From Planctomycetota bacterium (GTDB taxonomy: Bacteria > Planctomycetota > Planctomycetia > Pirellulales > PNKZ01), in contig JAFEBQ010000020.1 of the NCBI GenBank assembly GCA_018242585.1, positions 37,513 through 101,512 on the forward strand: 64,000 nt of DNA, given 5' to 3'. Made by a program: the position numbers and the translations under genes. Shown here in pieces: positions 19,352 to 27,426 of the stretch. The notes under the pieces were generated by a model. It was not told where the DNA came from, did no database searches, and was given only the letters and a program-made list of their open reading frames with translations. Positions within the stretch are counted from its first letter, which is position 1; each line of letters begins with the position of its first letter.

Positions 19352-19945
19352 ATGAAACACCTCTTCACTCTTCTGGCCCTGGCCGGTTTGTCGCTGGGCA
19401 ACTCGGGCTGCTGTTGCGGTCCACGTCCGTGGGCCAGGTTCTTTGGCTGCGACCCATGCGGTGGCGGCTGTGGTGAGCGTTATTACGGCGATTGGGCCGA
19501 AGGGCGCCCGTATTGTCAGGATTGCTGCGACTGCGGCGGCAATTGGACTGGTCGGCCCCCCGGATTTGCCCCAGGTTACCACGGTGGTCGCGGCGGTTAT
19601 GTCCAAGGGGGCGAGCAATGGAGCGATGGCCAGGTTATCGAGTCGACGCCCGGGGCGGCCGAAGATGTCAAGCCGCAACAGCCGACTCCGGCCGAACCGC
19701 CCACGCCGACCAGCACTCAGACTCGCCGCAACATGCGGACTCGTCCAGTGAGCGGCCATCAGCAAACGCACGCCGCGCCGCAGCGTCGCGAGTATGACGA
19801 CGAGCAAGACGTCGACACGCGATATCGCGCCCCAAGCATGAACCGGCCGGCGAGTTATCAGTCTCGCCAGTTCCGCCCGCGCGACGATCGCTATGCCGAC
19901 CATGACGACGACTCTCGCCAGCCGCCGCGCCGCTACGCGCCGTAA
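19352..19945 (+). CDS. Cysteine-rich lipoprotein, hypothetical
   Basis: A 197-residue exported protein. The N-terminus MKHLFTLLALAGLSLGNSGC is a lipoprotein signal, with lipidation expected at cysteine 20. A cysteine- and glycine-rich segment follows (CCCGPRPW, CDPCGGGCGERYYG, CQDCCDCGGNW), then a long polar tail rich in Pro, Gln and Arg that is probably disordered. The ATG at 19352 starts the signal peptide and has an AAGGGAAG ribosome site. The cysteine cluster could bind metal or form disulfides. Function unknown. A strong terminator follows at 19977. Confidence 0.75.
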   Translation: MKHLFTLLALAGLSLGNSGCCCGPRPWARFFGCDPCGGGCGERYYGDWAEGRPYCQDCCDCGGNWTGRPPGFAPGYHGGRGGYVQGGEQWSDGQVIESTPGAAEDVKPQQPTPAEPPTPTSTQTRRNMRTRPVSGHQQTHAAPQRREYDDEQDVDTRYRAPSMNRPASYQSRQFRPRDDRYADHDDDSRQPPRRYAP

Positions 19946-19976
19946 CGCAACGGACTGTTCGACGTATTGAAAAACA

Positions 19977-20008
19977 AACAGCCCCCGGTCGTTTAACCGG
20001 GGGCTGTT
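19977..20008. terminator. Bidirectional intrinsic terminator
   Basis: A perfect 13-base-pair stem (AACAGCCCCCGGT with ACCGGGGGCTGTT) with a six-base loop, followed by TTCTTT on the plus strand and preceded by an A-rich stretch that gives a U-tract on the minus strand. It lies between convergent genes ending at 19945 and 20050, so it probably serves both. Confidence 0.92.
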
Positions 20009-20049
20009 TTCTTTGCGCTAGGTTCAATGTTTCGTTGCGTCGCGAACGA

Positions 20050-20703
20050 TCAGCCCTTGCTGTCGTGCTCACGGCACCAGGCGAGGATGTCGGGCACGGC
20101 CTTGGGCAGCGCGTCGCGATTGAACTTGCCACCGGCCTTGGCCGGAGCGGCTGTGGGAGGCGCTTCGGCTTCAGCCGGCGCTTCGGGCTCTGGCGGCGGC
20201 GCGGCTGGCTTGGCCGCTGGCTTCGGAGCGGCGGGCTTGGCGGCGGGTGCTGCTGCACCACCACGTGCCGCAGCCAGCACGTCGGCGGTCGATTTCTTGG
20301 CAGCAGGAGCCGCAGGTTTCGCGGCCGGCGCTGGCTTGGGCGCCGGAGCGGCGGCCTTGGCGGCCACTTGTGCCCGGGCCATCTCGGCGACCGACGGCTT
20401 CTTGGCTTCGGCGGCCGGCGCGTCCCCCTTGGGCTTCTCGGCGGCGGGCTTCTTCTCGGCCTTGTGATCCTTTTCGGCCGGCTTGGGCGGCGGCGCGTCG
20501 ACCACCCGCAACCAGTCCGGGTCGATGTCGTACCAACCAATGTTCAGGTTGGCGTCGAACTGAACCAGCGCCCGGCCGCTCATGTTCACGGTCTTGACCT
20601 GGCCGGTCATGCCATGAAACCGCTTCAGCTCGGGTCGGCTGTCATCGACGACAACGTACTTGTCGGTGTACTGACGCTTGAGGGCTTCGACTTGGTCGAA
20701 CAT
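20050..20703 (-). CDS. Hypothetical protein with Ala/Pro/Lys-rich tail
   Basis: A 217-residue protein. The first 70 residues look like a small SH3/KOW-type beta domain (DQVEALKRQYTDKYVVVDD, HGMTGQVKTVNMSGRALVQF, WYDIDPDWLRVV). A long low-complexity region rich in Ala, Pro and Lys follows, and the short conserved-looking C-terminus reads GKFNRDALPKAVPDILAWC. There is no signal peptide. A nucleic-acid or ribosome-related role is only a guess from the KOW-like start. Convergent with the lipoprotein gene. Confidence 0.7.
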   Translation of the reverse strand: MFDQVEALKRQYTDKYVVVDDSRPELKRFHGMTGQVKTVNMSGRALVQFDANLNIGWYDIDPDWLRVVDAPPPKPAEKDHKAEKKPAAEKPKGDAPAAEAKKPSVAEMARAQVAAKAAAPAPKPAPAAKPAAPAAKKSTADVLAAARGGAAAPAAKPAAPKPAAKPAAPPPEPEAPAEAEAPPTAAPAKAGGKFNRDALPKAVPDILAWCREHDSKG

Positions 20704-20850
20704 CGATTGCTTCTGCGCAAGGTGAGAAGTGACGTATTCAGCACGCGGCCAAATGCGCTATCTGCCACAGCAACACGGACTTATTATCAGAGTTCACGGT
20801 GAGAAATCAAGGTCCGGAAGTCAAGCAAGCGGCGTATCGCCAAGAATCGC

Positions 20851-21924
20851 TTAGAGAAACCGTTCCAGCCCCTGTTGCTCGATGGCTTTGATTAACTGTC
20901 GCACGGCTTCTTCGTTCCCCTTTTGCGTCACCAGCGTGGCGTGGGGCGTCTGGACGATGATGCAATTCTCCATGCCCAGCGTCGCGATCAGGTGATCGGC
21001 CTGGCCGCGGATGATACAGCCGCGGGTGTCGACGCCGACGAAGGTGCCATCGACCGTGTTCCCCTGAGCGTCGGCGGGCTTCAACCGTTCCAGGGCCTGC
21101 CAACTGCCGACGTCGTCCCAACCGAACGGCGCTTCGAGCACATAGACCTCTTCCGCCCGCTCGAGGACGGCATAGTCGATCGAGATCGACTTCAGCTTCG
21201 GGAACTGCTCGTCCAGCGCCGCGTTCCAGCCCGGCGTGTTCAGGTGCTTGCCCAGCGCGCTCAGGCCGACGCCCAACTCGGGCTCGTGTTGACCGAGCAG
21301 TTCGAGAATCGTCCGAGCACCCCAAACAAAGATGCCGCAGTTCCAATAGTACGAGCCCGATTCGACGTAGCGACCGGCCGTGGCAGCGTCGGGCTTCTCA
21401 CGAAATGAACCGACGCGATACAGCCCGGCCGCGGCGTCGACCGCCGCGCCGCGCTCGATGTAGCCGAAACTTGTCGATGGGTACGACGGCTTGACCCCGA
21501 ACAGGACCAGCGCGCGCGGATGCTCGTCGAGGATCGCCGCCGCGCGCGCGAACGCTTGTTGAAACGCGCTGGCCGGCGCGATGACATGATCGGCCGGCAT
21601 CACCACCATGCGGGCCTGCGGATCGGCGGCCAGCAAGCTCATCGCGGCCAGGCCCACACACGGCGCGGTGTTGCGCCCGCACGGCTCGAGCAGCACGTGC
21701 TCGGGCGCGACTTCGGGAACTTGACGCCGGGTTTCGGCAGCGAGGGCGGCTCCGGTGACGATCCAGATTCGCTCGGCGTCAATCGCGGGCTGGCAGCGTG
21801 CGGCGGTTTCTTGCAGCAGTGTACGCGAACCTTGAAACGTCAGGAACTGTTTGGGTAGCGCGCGGCGGCTTTGAGGCCAGAACCTGGTGCCGCTGCCGCC
21901 GGCCATGATGACTGCGTGGAGCAT
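20851..21924 (-). CDS. manC: Mannose-1-phosphate guanylyltransferase
   Basis: Makes GDP-mannose from mannose-1-phosphate and GTP for glycan synthesis. The N-terminal signature MAGGSGTRFWPQSRRALPKQ is at residues 7-26. The segments MPADHVI, FGYIERG and FREKPD follow in the normal order. At 357 residues it is the short, single-function form, without the phosphomannose-isomerase domain of bifunctional ManC/AlgA. Start ATG 21924. Divergent from the inositol monophosphatase gene, with a repeat element between. Confidence 0.93.
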   Translation of the reverse strand: MLHAVIMAGGSGTRFWPQSRRALPKQFLTFQGSRTLLQETAARCQPAIDAERIWIVTGAALAAETRRQVPEVAPEHVLLEPCGRNTAPCVGLAAMSLLAADPQARMVVMPADHVIAPASAFQQAFARAAAILDEHPRALVLFGVKPSYPSTSFGYIERGAAVDAAAGLYRVGSFREKPDAATAGRYVESGSYYWNCGIFVWGARTILELLGQHEPELGVGLSALGKHLNTPGWNAALDEQFPKLKSISIDYAVLERAEEVYVLEAPFGWDDVGSWQALERLKPADAQGNTVDGTFVGVDTRGCIIRGQADHLIATLGMENCIIVQTPHATLVTQKGNEEAVRQLIKAIEQQGLERFL

Positions 21925-22033
21925 GGGTGCTACCGCTATAGGATCGAGCTAAACGAATTGGCTTTTCATAACGTGCCGGGCAAAACGCGTCGAGGGGATT
22001 TAGTCGACAGAACGGTTTGAGAACTTTCCACGT

Positions 22034-22142
22034 GGGTGGCCCGGCCGCTTGCGGCCGGGTCGCGCCAGCGACAAGAAAAGGGTTGCGCTTAGGCTTCTTC
22101 TTGTTGCTAGCGCAACCCGGCCGACGAGCGGCCGGGCCATCC
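22034..22142. repeat. Palindrome-ended intergenic element, family B copy 2
   Basis: A 109-base element beginning GGGTGGCCCGGCCGCTTGC and ending GAGCGGCCGGGCCATCC. Inside these, GCGACAAGAA and TTCTTGTTGCTAGCGC face each other. The order of parts matches the element at 5421. It fills most of the 300-base divergent gap between manC and the inositol monophosphatase gene. Confidence 0.75.
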
Positions 22143-22227
22143 TTGATCGGTGTAACAGCCCTCCTAGTCGCTGCCGAGGAAATCGGAATAATGGCGGTTT
22201 TCAGTATAGCTGATCTTTGGGTGCCCA

Positions 22228-23025
22228 ATGGCTGTTGCTCCGATTGACGTGGCCCGTTCCGCCGCCCAGGCCGCCGGCGAAATCATCGCCCGTTACTTCC
22301 GCGAAGGGGTGACGATGCGGCTCAAGAACCCGTGCGATCTGGTGTCGGACGCCGACGTGAACGCCGAGCAGGCAATCGTCGACGTGGTGCGGGCCGCGTT
22401 CCCCGGTCACGCGGTGCTGGCCGAGGAGAAGCACAAGGATTCGATCGACGCCGAGCATCTGTGGGTGATCGACCCGTTGGACGGGACGACGAATTTCGCC
22501 CATCACATTCCGCACTTCGGCGTCTCGATCGCCTATCTGCATCGGGGCGTGGCGCAATGTGGCGTGATCTACAACCCGCTGCGCGATGACTGGTACACGG
22601 CCGAGCGCGGGGCCGGCGCGTTTCATAACGGCCAGCGGTTGGGCGTGTCGGAGCATAAGAATCTGAACGAGACCCTGGTCGGGCTGGGCTTCTACTATGA
22701 CCGGGGCGCGCTGATGGAAGCGACGCTGACTGCGGTTCATGCACTGTTCCAGGAACAGATTCACGGCGTCCGTCGGTTCGGCGCGGCTTCGCTCGATTTG
22801 TGCGCCGTGGCCGAAGGATTGTTCGGCGCGTTCTTCGAGTATGTGCTGTCGCCGTGGGACTACGCCGCCGGCAAGTTGCTGGTCGAGGAAGCTGGCGGCC
22901 TGGTCACGACTTGCACCGGGCACACCTTGGGGCTGACGCGGAGCAGCGTGCTGGCCTCGAACGGGCATCTGCACGAGGCGATGCTCGAAGTCATCGCTCG
23001 GCATGACCCCGGGGTAACGGCGTGA
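22228..23025 (+). CDS. suhB: Inositol monophosphatase family protein
   Basis: A 265-residue Mg-dependent phosphatase. The metal-binding motif WVIDPLDGTTNF is near residues 85-96, preceded by EEK (residue 69 region), and the second motif SPWDYAAGKLLVEEAGG is near residue 210. The length fits SuhB/IMPase. The substrate may be inositol-1-phosphate or another sugar phosphate; some homologues act on NADP or histidinol phosphate. Start ATG 22228. Cytosolic. Confidence 0.9.
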   Translation: MAVAPIDVARSAAQAAGEIIARYFREGVTMRLKNPCDLVSDADVNAEQAIVDVVRAAFPGHAVLAEEKHKDSIDAEHLWVIDPLDGTTNFAHHIPHFGVSIAYLHRGVAQCGVIYNPLRDDWYTAERGAGAFHNGQRLGVSEHKNLNETLVGLGFYYDRGALMEATLTAVHALFQEQIHGVRRFGAASLDLCAVAEGLFGAFFEYVLSPWDYAAGKLLVEEAGGLVTTCTGHTLGLTRSSVLASNGHLHEAMLEVIARHDPGVTA

Positions 23026-23089
23026 ATGTTCGGCGCGTCGCGCATCGCCTTGCTACGCATCGCGAAACGACGTGGCGGTCCAAGCGATG

Positions 23090-23245
23090 AACATCCCTCC
23101 CTTTAAGGGAGGGATTGAGGGAGGGTAAACGCGCCGCCAGTGGAGCGATTGTTGATTTGGCAACGTGGCTTCTGGTGATTGAGACCTTCCAGGCTCTGAA
23201 CGTCTTTACCCTCCCCCCGCCCCTCCCTGAAAGGGAGGGGTGTTT
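23090..23245. repeat. Palindrome-ended intergenic element, family A copy 1
   Basis: About 156 bases. The left end AACATCCCTCCCTTTAAGGG continues GAGGGATTGAGGGAGGG and TAAAC. The right end (TTTACCCTCC, then CCCTCCCTGAAAGGGAGGGG, TGTTT) is its inverted copy. The core contains GATTTGGCAAC at 23154-23164, also found in copies 2 and 4. It occupies the convergent gap between suhB and maf. Confidence 0.88.
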
Positions 23246-23276
23246 GTCGCGCGCTGCGCGATCGCGAAACTCGTGG

Positions 23277-23897
23277 CTAAGTCGCCGCCGGGCTCATGGG
23301 ACGTTGGCGGACGATTTCGTCGAGCATCAGGTCCAGTAGCTCAAGCGGCAACCCGACCACGTTTGACTCGCTGCCCGCGATAATCGTCAGCCAGCCTTGC
23401 CGGTCCTGAAATCCGAACGCGCCGGCCTTTCCTTCCCACAATCCGCTGGCCAGGTATTCGCGGATGGTGTCGTCGGTGAGCGTGGCCATTTTGAGCGTGG
23501 TCTTGTCCACGCGGACGATCGGCTTGCCGGCCGGCCGGGCCCATACGCACAAGCCGCTGTACACGTAATGCTCGCGCCCGGACAGCCAGCGGAGCATCTG
23601 CTCGGCATGACGCACGTCGTCGGGCTTGTTCAGGATTTGCCCGCCGCACTCGACCGCGGTGTCACAGGCCACGACGATGCCTCGTTCGACGCGCCGCGCC
23701 ACGTCGGTCCCTTTTTGCAGGGCCAACCGCGCCACCATTTCGGCGGCGGCTTCGTGCGGACGGGGGTTGTCCTCGGCGCTTGGGTCGGGCTCGACCACGC
23801 GAAACCGATAGCCGTTCTCAGTCAGCAAACCGCGACGGCGGGGAGAACTGCTGGCCAGGATGATCTCAATCTCGGGCATCGGCATGGTGGGTGGCAC
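23277..23897 (-). CDS. maf: Maf-like nucleotide pyrophosphatase
   Basis: A 206-residue Maf/HAM1-type pyrophosphatase that hydrolyses non-canonical or dTTP/UTP-type nucleotides in the cytosol. The N-terminal motif LASSSPRRRGLL is near residues 12-23, followed by VACDTAVECGGQILNKPDD, which carries the conserved catalytic aspartate. An ATG at 23897 is listed; ATGs at 23885 and 23879 are also possible because the first residues are not conserved. Divergent from the RluA gene, 150 bases away. Confidence 0.9.
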   Translation of the reverse strand: MPPTMPMPEIEIILASSSPRRRGLLTENGYRFRVVEPDPSAEDNPRPHEAAAEMVARLALQKGTDVARRVERGIVVACDTAVECGGQILNKPDDVRHAEQMLRWLSGREHYVYSGLCVWARPAGKPIVRVDKTTLKMATLTDDTIREYLASGLWEGKAGAFGFQDRQGWLTIIAGSESNVVGLPLELLDLMLDEIVRQRPMSPAAT

Positions 23898-24046
23898 CCA
23901 AGTGTCGGGACGGTTTCACGCATCGCTCGACGCGGGCCGGTCTGTTACGATCGGTCAACCGTGGCGATTCGTAACGTGCGGAGCGTCGGCGCCGAGATTC
24001 TAAACGGCCATCGCCAAATTGACAAAACCAGTCCGGCCTCCCTGGC

Positions 24047-24736
24047 ATGAACGCTCGCGACATCCTCTACGAAGACAACCACTTGCTGGTGGTGAATAAG
24101 CCGGCCGGGCTGGCCACCATGGGGGCGGTCGCCGGGGCCGACAGTTTGTGCGAGCAGGCCCGGCGATACATCAAGCACAAGTATCAGAAGCCTGGGGATG
24201 TCTACTTGGGGGTGGTCAGCCGGGTCGACGCCTCGGTCACCGGAGCGGTGGTGTTTGCCCGCACGTCCAAGGCGGCGGCCCGGCTGACCGAGCAGTTCCG
24301 CTCGCGCGCGGTCGAGAAGGTTTACTGGGCGCTAGTAGCCGGCGCGCCTCCGCAAGAGGGCACGTGCGTCGACCCCATCTGGAAAGACGACCGGCAACAG
24401 CGGATGATCGTCGTCGAAGCCGGGCACACCGGCGCACAGGAAGCCCGCTTGCGATTTAGCCGTCGTTCATTGGGGCCGAAGTGCGCCCTGCTCGAAGTGC
24501 AACTCGAAACCGGCCGCAAACATCAGATCAGGCTGCAACTCAGCTCTCGCGGCTGGCCCATTTTGGGGGACGTAAAATACGACAGCCGCCGCCCCTGGCC
24601 CGCGGGCATTGCCCTGCATTCGCGGCGGCTGGTGCTCGATCACCCCACGCGGCACGAGCCCATCGCGGTCGTGGCCCCGCTCACTGAGGCGTGGCGGCGG
24701 TTTGGCGTCACGGAACAGGGGCAAATCGGCGGCTAA
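24047..24736 (+). CDS. RluA-family pseudouridine synthase
   Basis: A 229-residue pseudouridine synthase lacking an S4 domain. The start matches the family (ILYEDNHLLVVNKPAGLAT). The catalytic motif is degenerate: SRVDASVTG replaces the usual HRLDxxTSG, but the catalytic aspartate is kept. The C-terminal GRKHQIRLQLSSRGWPILGD motif is intact. The target RNA position cannot be assigned. Start ATG 24047. Confidence 0.87.
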   Translation: MNARDILYEDNHLLVVNKPAGLATMGAVAGADSLCEQARRYIKHKYQKPGDVYLGVVSRVDASVTGAVVFARTSKAAARLTEQFRSRAVEKVYWALVAGAPPQEGTCVDPIWKDDRQQRMIVVEAGHTGAQEARLRFSRRSLGPKCALLEVQLETGRKHQIRLQLSSRGWPILGDVKYDSRRPWPAGIALHSRRLVLDHPTRHEPIAVVAPLTEAWRRFGVTEQGQIGG

Positions 24737-24998
24737 CGGGCTATTAGATCGACAGTCGGCCCGGCTCGCCGCAGTGGTTCCGACTGGGTTAATTTGGCGT
24801 TAGCCCTCGCCATTTTTGGCCGTCAGCGAATACTCGACATTCTGTCAACGGCAGTGGACAATGGGAAAACCTTTTGTCCGCGCCAGGCAAGGCGTCGCCG
24901 CGCGAGCATTGGGTCACGCCCACCGTCAGGTTGCATTATTTCGTCCCCGCCGGCAGCAGCGTTGTTCCACGCTGCGTTTCTGACACTACGTCCATCGG

Positions 24999-26429
24999 GT
25001 GACGATCGAGGACTTTGTGGAGCGGTCGCTGTTCATTCGCTGCGCGCTGACTAGCAGCCTGTTGACTCAAGCTGAGATCGACGAGGCCGTGGCGGAGATT
25101 GCGCGCGCCGAGGGGAACAAAGGGCCCATCTCCGACGACAAGTTGATCGGCAAGCTGGTCGACTTGTGCCGCTTGAATCGTTGGCAGGCTGAACAACTTC
25201 GCGCCGGTCGCACCAAGTTCAACCTGGGGCCGTACAACATTATCGACTCGATCGGTCAGGGAGGCATGGGGCAAGTCTTCAAGGCCGAGCACTCGATCAT
25301 GGGGCGCGTGGTCGCGGTGAAAGTCTTGCCGCGCAGCCGTTCGACCCCCGAGGCGATCAACAACTTTGCCCGCGAGATTCGCGCCCAGGCCCAGCTCGAT
25401 CACGAGAACCTGGTCCGCGCCTACGACGCGGGGCACGACGGCAATGTCCACTTTCTGGTCACCGAGTATGTGCCCGGCACCGATCTGCGCCGGCTGGTTC
25501 GCTCGCAAGGCCGCTTGGATATGGCGGCCGCCGCGTCGATCGTTTCGCAAGCCGCGCGCGGACTCGATCACGCTCACAGCCGCGGCTTGATTCACCGCGA
25601 CGTCAAGCCGGGCAACGTGTTGGTGATGCCCGATGGACGAACCAAGGTTTCCGACCTGGGGTTGGCTGGTTACTTTAACGAGTCGGAGCAGACCGACGTG
25701 TTTGGCGGCAAGGTGGTCGGCACGGCGGACTATCTGGCCCCCGAGCAGATCACCACGCCCGACCGGTTGACCACGGCCAGCGACGTCTACTCGCTGGGCT
25801 GCACGCTCTACTACGCGGTGACCGGCAAGGTGCCGTTCCCCGGCGGCAACGCCCGCGACAAGGCCCGGGCTCACTGCAACGTGCCGCCGCTGGACCCGCG
25901 GCGGTTGAACCCGGACCTGAGCGACGCCTTTGTCGAAGTCATCGCCGACATGATGGCCAAAAAGCCCGAGCACCGCGTGCAGAACGGGCCAGAAGTCGTC
26001 GCACGGCTGGCCCCGTGGGTCGACGCTCCGCTGCCGGCCACGGCACAAGAACTTCCGGCCGGTACAGGGTTGCCCCCGGCGATTCCGATGACCGGGGGAG
26101 TGCGCCCCGCCCCGTCCGAAGCGAGCGACACCGAGCCGTCGTTCCTGGTCCAACCGGCCGAGGATCCTTCGCACGCCGAAAGTCCCAGCCAGCAATCGCT
26201 GGGCACGCAGCCATCGAGTTCCTACAACGAAGAGACGGTGCCCGGCTTCCGGCAATTTGATTCGCGTCCCTCGCCGATCCCGGTTCGCAATTCGGCGGGC
26301 TCGATCGTCGCTTTCGATCGACCGGCGATCCTCATCAACAAGCCGTGGCAAATGGCGCTGGTGGCGGGTGGATCAGCACTCGTCGGCGGCACCGTGGCGC
26401 TGGTTCTGCGCGCGCTGCTGGTCGGCTAG
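24999..26429 (+). CDS. Membrane-anchored Ser/Thr protein kinase
   Basis: A 476-residue Hanks-type kinase. A helical region of about 70 residues (SSLLTQAEIDEAV, LNRWQAEQLRAG) precedes the kinase domain, as in many planctomycete kinases. The domain holds the glycine loop GQGGMGQVF near residue 85, lysine 108 in VAVKVLP, the catalytic loop HRDVKPGN at 199-206, and DLG at 219 in place of DFG. It also has GTADYLAPEQ. A proline-rich linker leads to one C-terminal membrane helix (about 450-475) with almost nothing after it. The start is GTG at 24999. Target and input are unknown. Confidence 0.9.
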   Translation: MTIEDFVERSLFIRCALTSSLLTQAEIDEAVAEIARAEGNKGPISDDKLIGKLVDLCRLNRWQAEQLRAGRTKFNLGPYNIIDSIGQGGMGQVFKAEHSIMGRVVAVKVLPRSRSTPEAINNFAREIRAQAQLDHENLVRAYDAGHDGNVHFLVTEYVPGTDLRRLVRSQGRLDMAAAASIVSQAARGLDHAHSRGLIHRDVKPGNVLVMPDGRTKVSDLGLAGYFNESEQTDVFGGKVVGTADYLAPEQITTPDRLTTASDVYSLGCTLYYAVTGKVPFPGGNARDKARAHCNVPPLDPRRLNPDLSDAFVEVIADMMAKKPEHRVQNGPEVVARLAPWVDAPLPATAQELPAGTGLPPAIPMTGGVRPAPSEASDTEPSFLVQPAEDPSHAESPSQQSLGTQPSSSYNEETVPGFRQFDSRPSPIPVRNSAGSIVAFDRPAILINKPWQMALVAGGSALVGGTVALVLRALLVG

Positions 26430-26504
26430 GTCAGCCTAGCCACGGAGTCGTGGAGTTGGGCACGGAGTGAATTGCCAGGCGGTGAGCCTGCGCGCCGAAA
26501 CGTG

Positions 26505-26654
26505 AACATCCCTCCCTTCCAGGGAGGGAATGAGGGAGGGTAAACGCGCCACAGGCCAGACCGTACTCGATTTGGCAACTCCTCCGGTTGAGACGTGCTT
26601 GGCCGTGAACGTCTCAACCCTCCCCCTTGCCCCTCCCTGAAAGGGAGGGGTGTT
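26505..26654. repeat. Palindrome-ended intergenic element, family A copy 2
   Basis: About 150 bases, left end AACATCCCTCCCTTCCAGGG, right end CCCTCCCTGAAAGGGAGGGG then TGTT. The core has GATTTGGCAAC at 26569-26579, in the same position and orientation as copy 1. It sits in a convergent gap. Confidence 0.88.
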
Positions 26655-26708
26655 CATCGCGCGCGCATCGGCACGTTACACGAGTTGACGTGTATTGCTC
26701 GCGCCAAC

Positions 26709-27173
26709 TCACAACTTCTCAAACGAAGCCCAAAAGTCTTTTTTGCTCACCCGGTACGTTTCCTTGCCGGCTTTGCGGGCGATGGGGCGCACTAGGTAGC
26801 CGTCGGGCAGCGGCACCACTTCGTAGATGATGCTCGAATCGCGGCGCCGCGCCTTGAATGGCCCGTCGGGCTCGGCGGCCGGCGCGTCGTGACTCTGGGC
26901 CGCCTGGGCCTCGCGCAACCGGGCGTCAAAGTCGACACCTGCCCCGGCCGACACCCACGAGGCGTCGTAAAAGTCCTGCTCGCGCTCGACCTTTGGACCC
27001 GAACTTCCCGGCAATCCAGGCAGTCGCGGCAGATAGCGCATGGCGCTGAACAGGAACTTGGAAAGGTCGCGCCAGAAATAAAAGATCATCAGCAGCAGCG
27101 CCGCCGGCACGCCGATCAAGATGGCCCAATTGATCGCCCAGGCGATCCAGCTCGAGACGCTCGTAGTGTTCAT
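26709..27173 (-). CDS. Hypothetical single-pass membrane protein
   Basis: A 154-residue protein with one strong N-terminal membrane helix (SWIAWAINWAILIGVPAALLL, about residues 7-29). A polar linker follows, then a compact C-terminal domain (IIYEVVPLPDGYLVRPI, KETYRVSKKDFWASFEKL) that may face the cytoplasm. No known family was recognised. Start ATG 27173. It is divergent from the large acyltransferase fusion at 27427. Confidence 0.68.
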   Translation of the reverse strand: MNTTSVSSWIAWAINWAILIGVPAALLLMIFYFWRDLSKFLFSAMRYLPRLPGLPGSSGPKVEREQDFYDASWVSAGAGVDFDARLREAQAAQSHDAPAAEPDGPFKARRRDSSIIYEVVPLPDGYLVRPIARKAGKETYRVSKKDFWASFEKL

Positions 27174-27426
27174 ACCCAGGTCCGTGCCCAGCGCTCAGTT
27201 CCAATGGGGGGATCGCGTCGTCCGCCCACTCCCGCTCTGCTCTATGTTAGTCGGCGGTGGGCCAAAGCTTCAATTGCCGCGTAAACCTCGTAGTTCGTTG
27301 CACATCGGACGTGCGGCCGCTGGTTGACCCGACGGCGGCTGGTCCGGTACAGTCACCCGGCATGCATCGCACGGGGCAGAGTCTCGGGAAGGGACCGCCG
27401 GGCGGTCACAGGCGGTAGGCGGGCGA

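Noticed and set aside
23090-23245. Possible intrinsic terminators in the CCCTCCC hairpins
   Set aside because: The hairpins lack a following U-tract, occur in pairs and share core sequence with distant copies, so they are better explained as repeat elements.
24936-26351. 471-codon open frame on the minus strand
   Set aside because: It is antisense to the Ser/Thr kinase; composition is that of a shadow frame.
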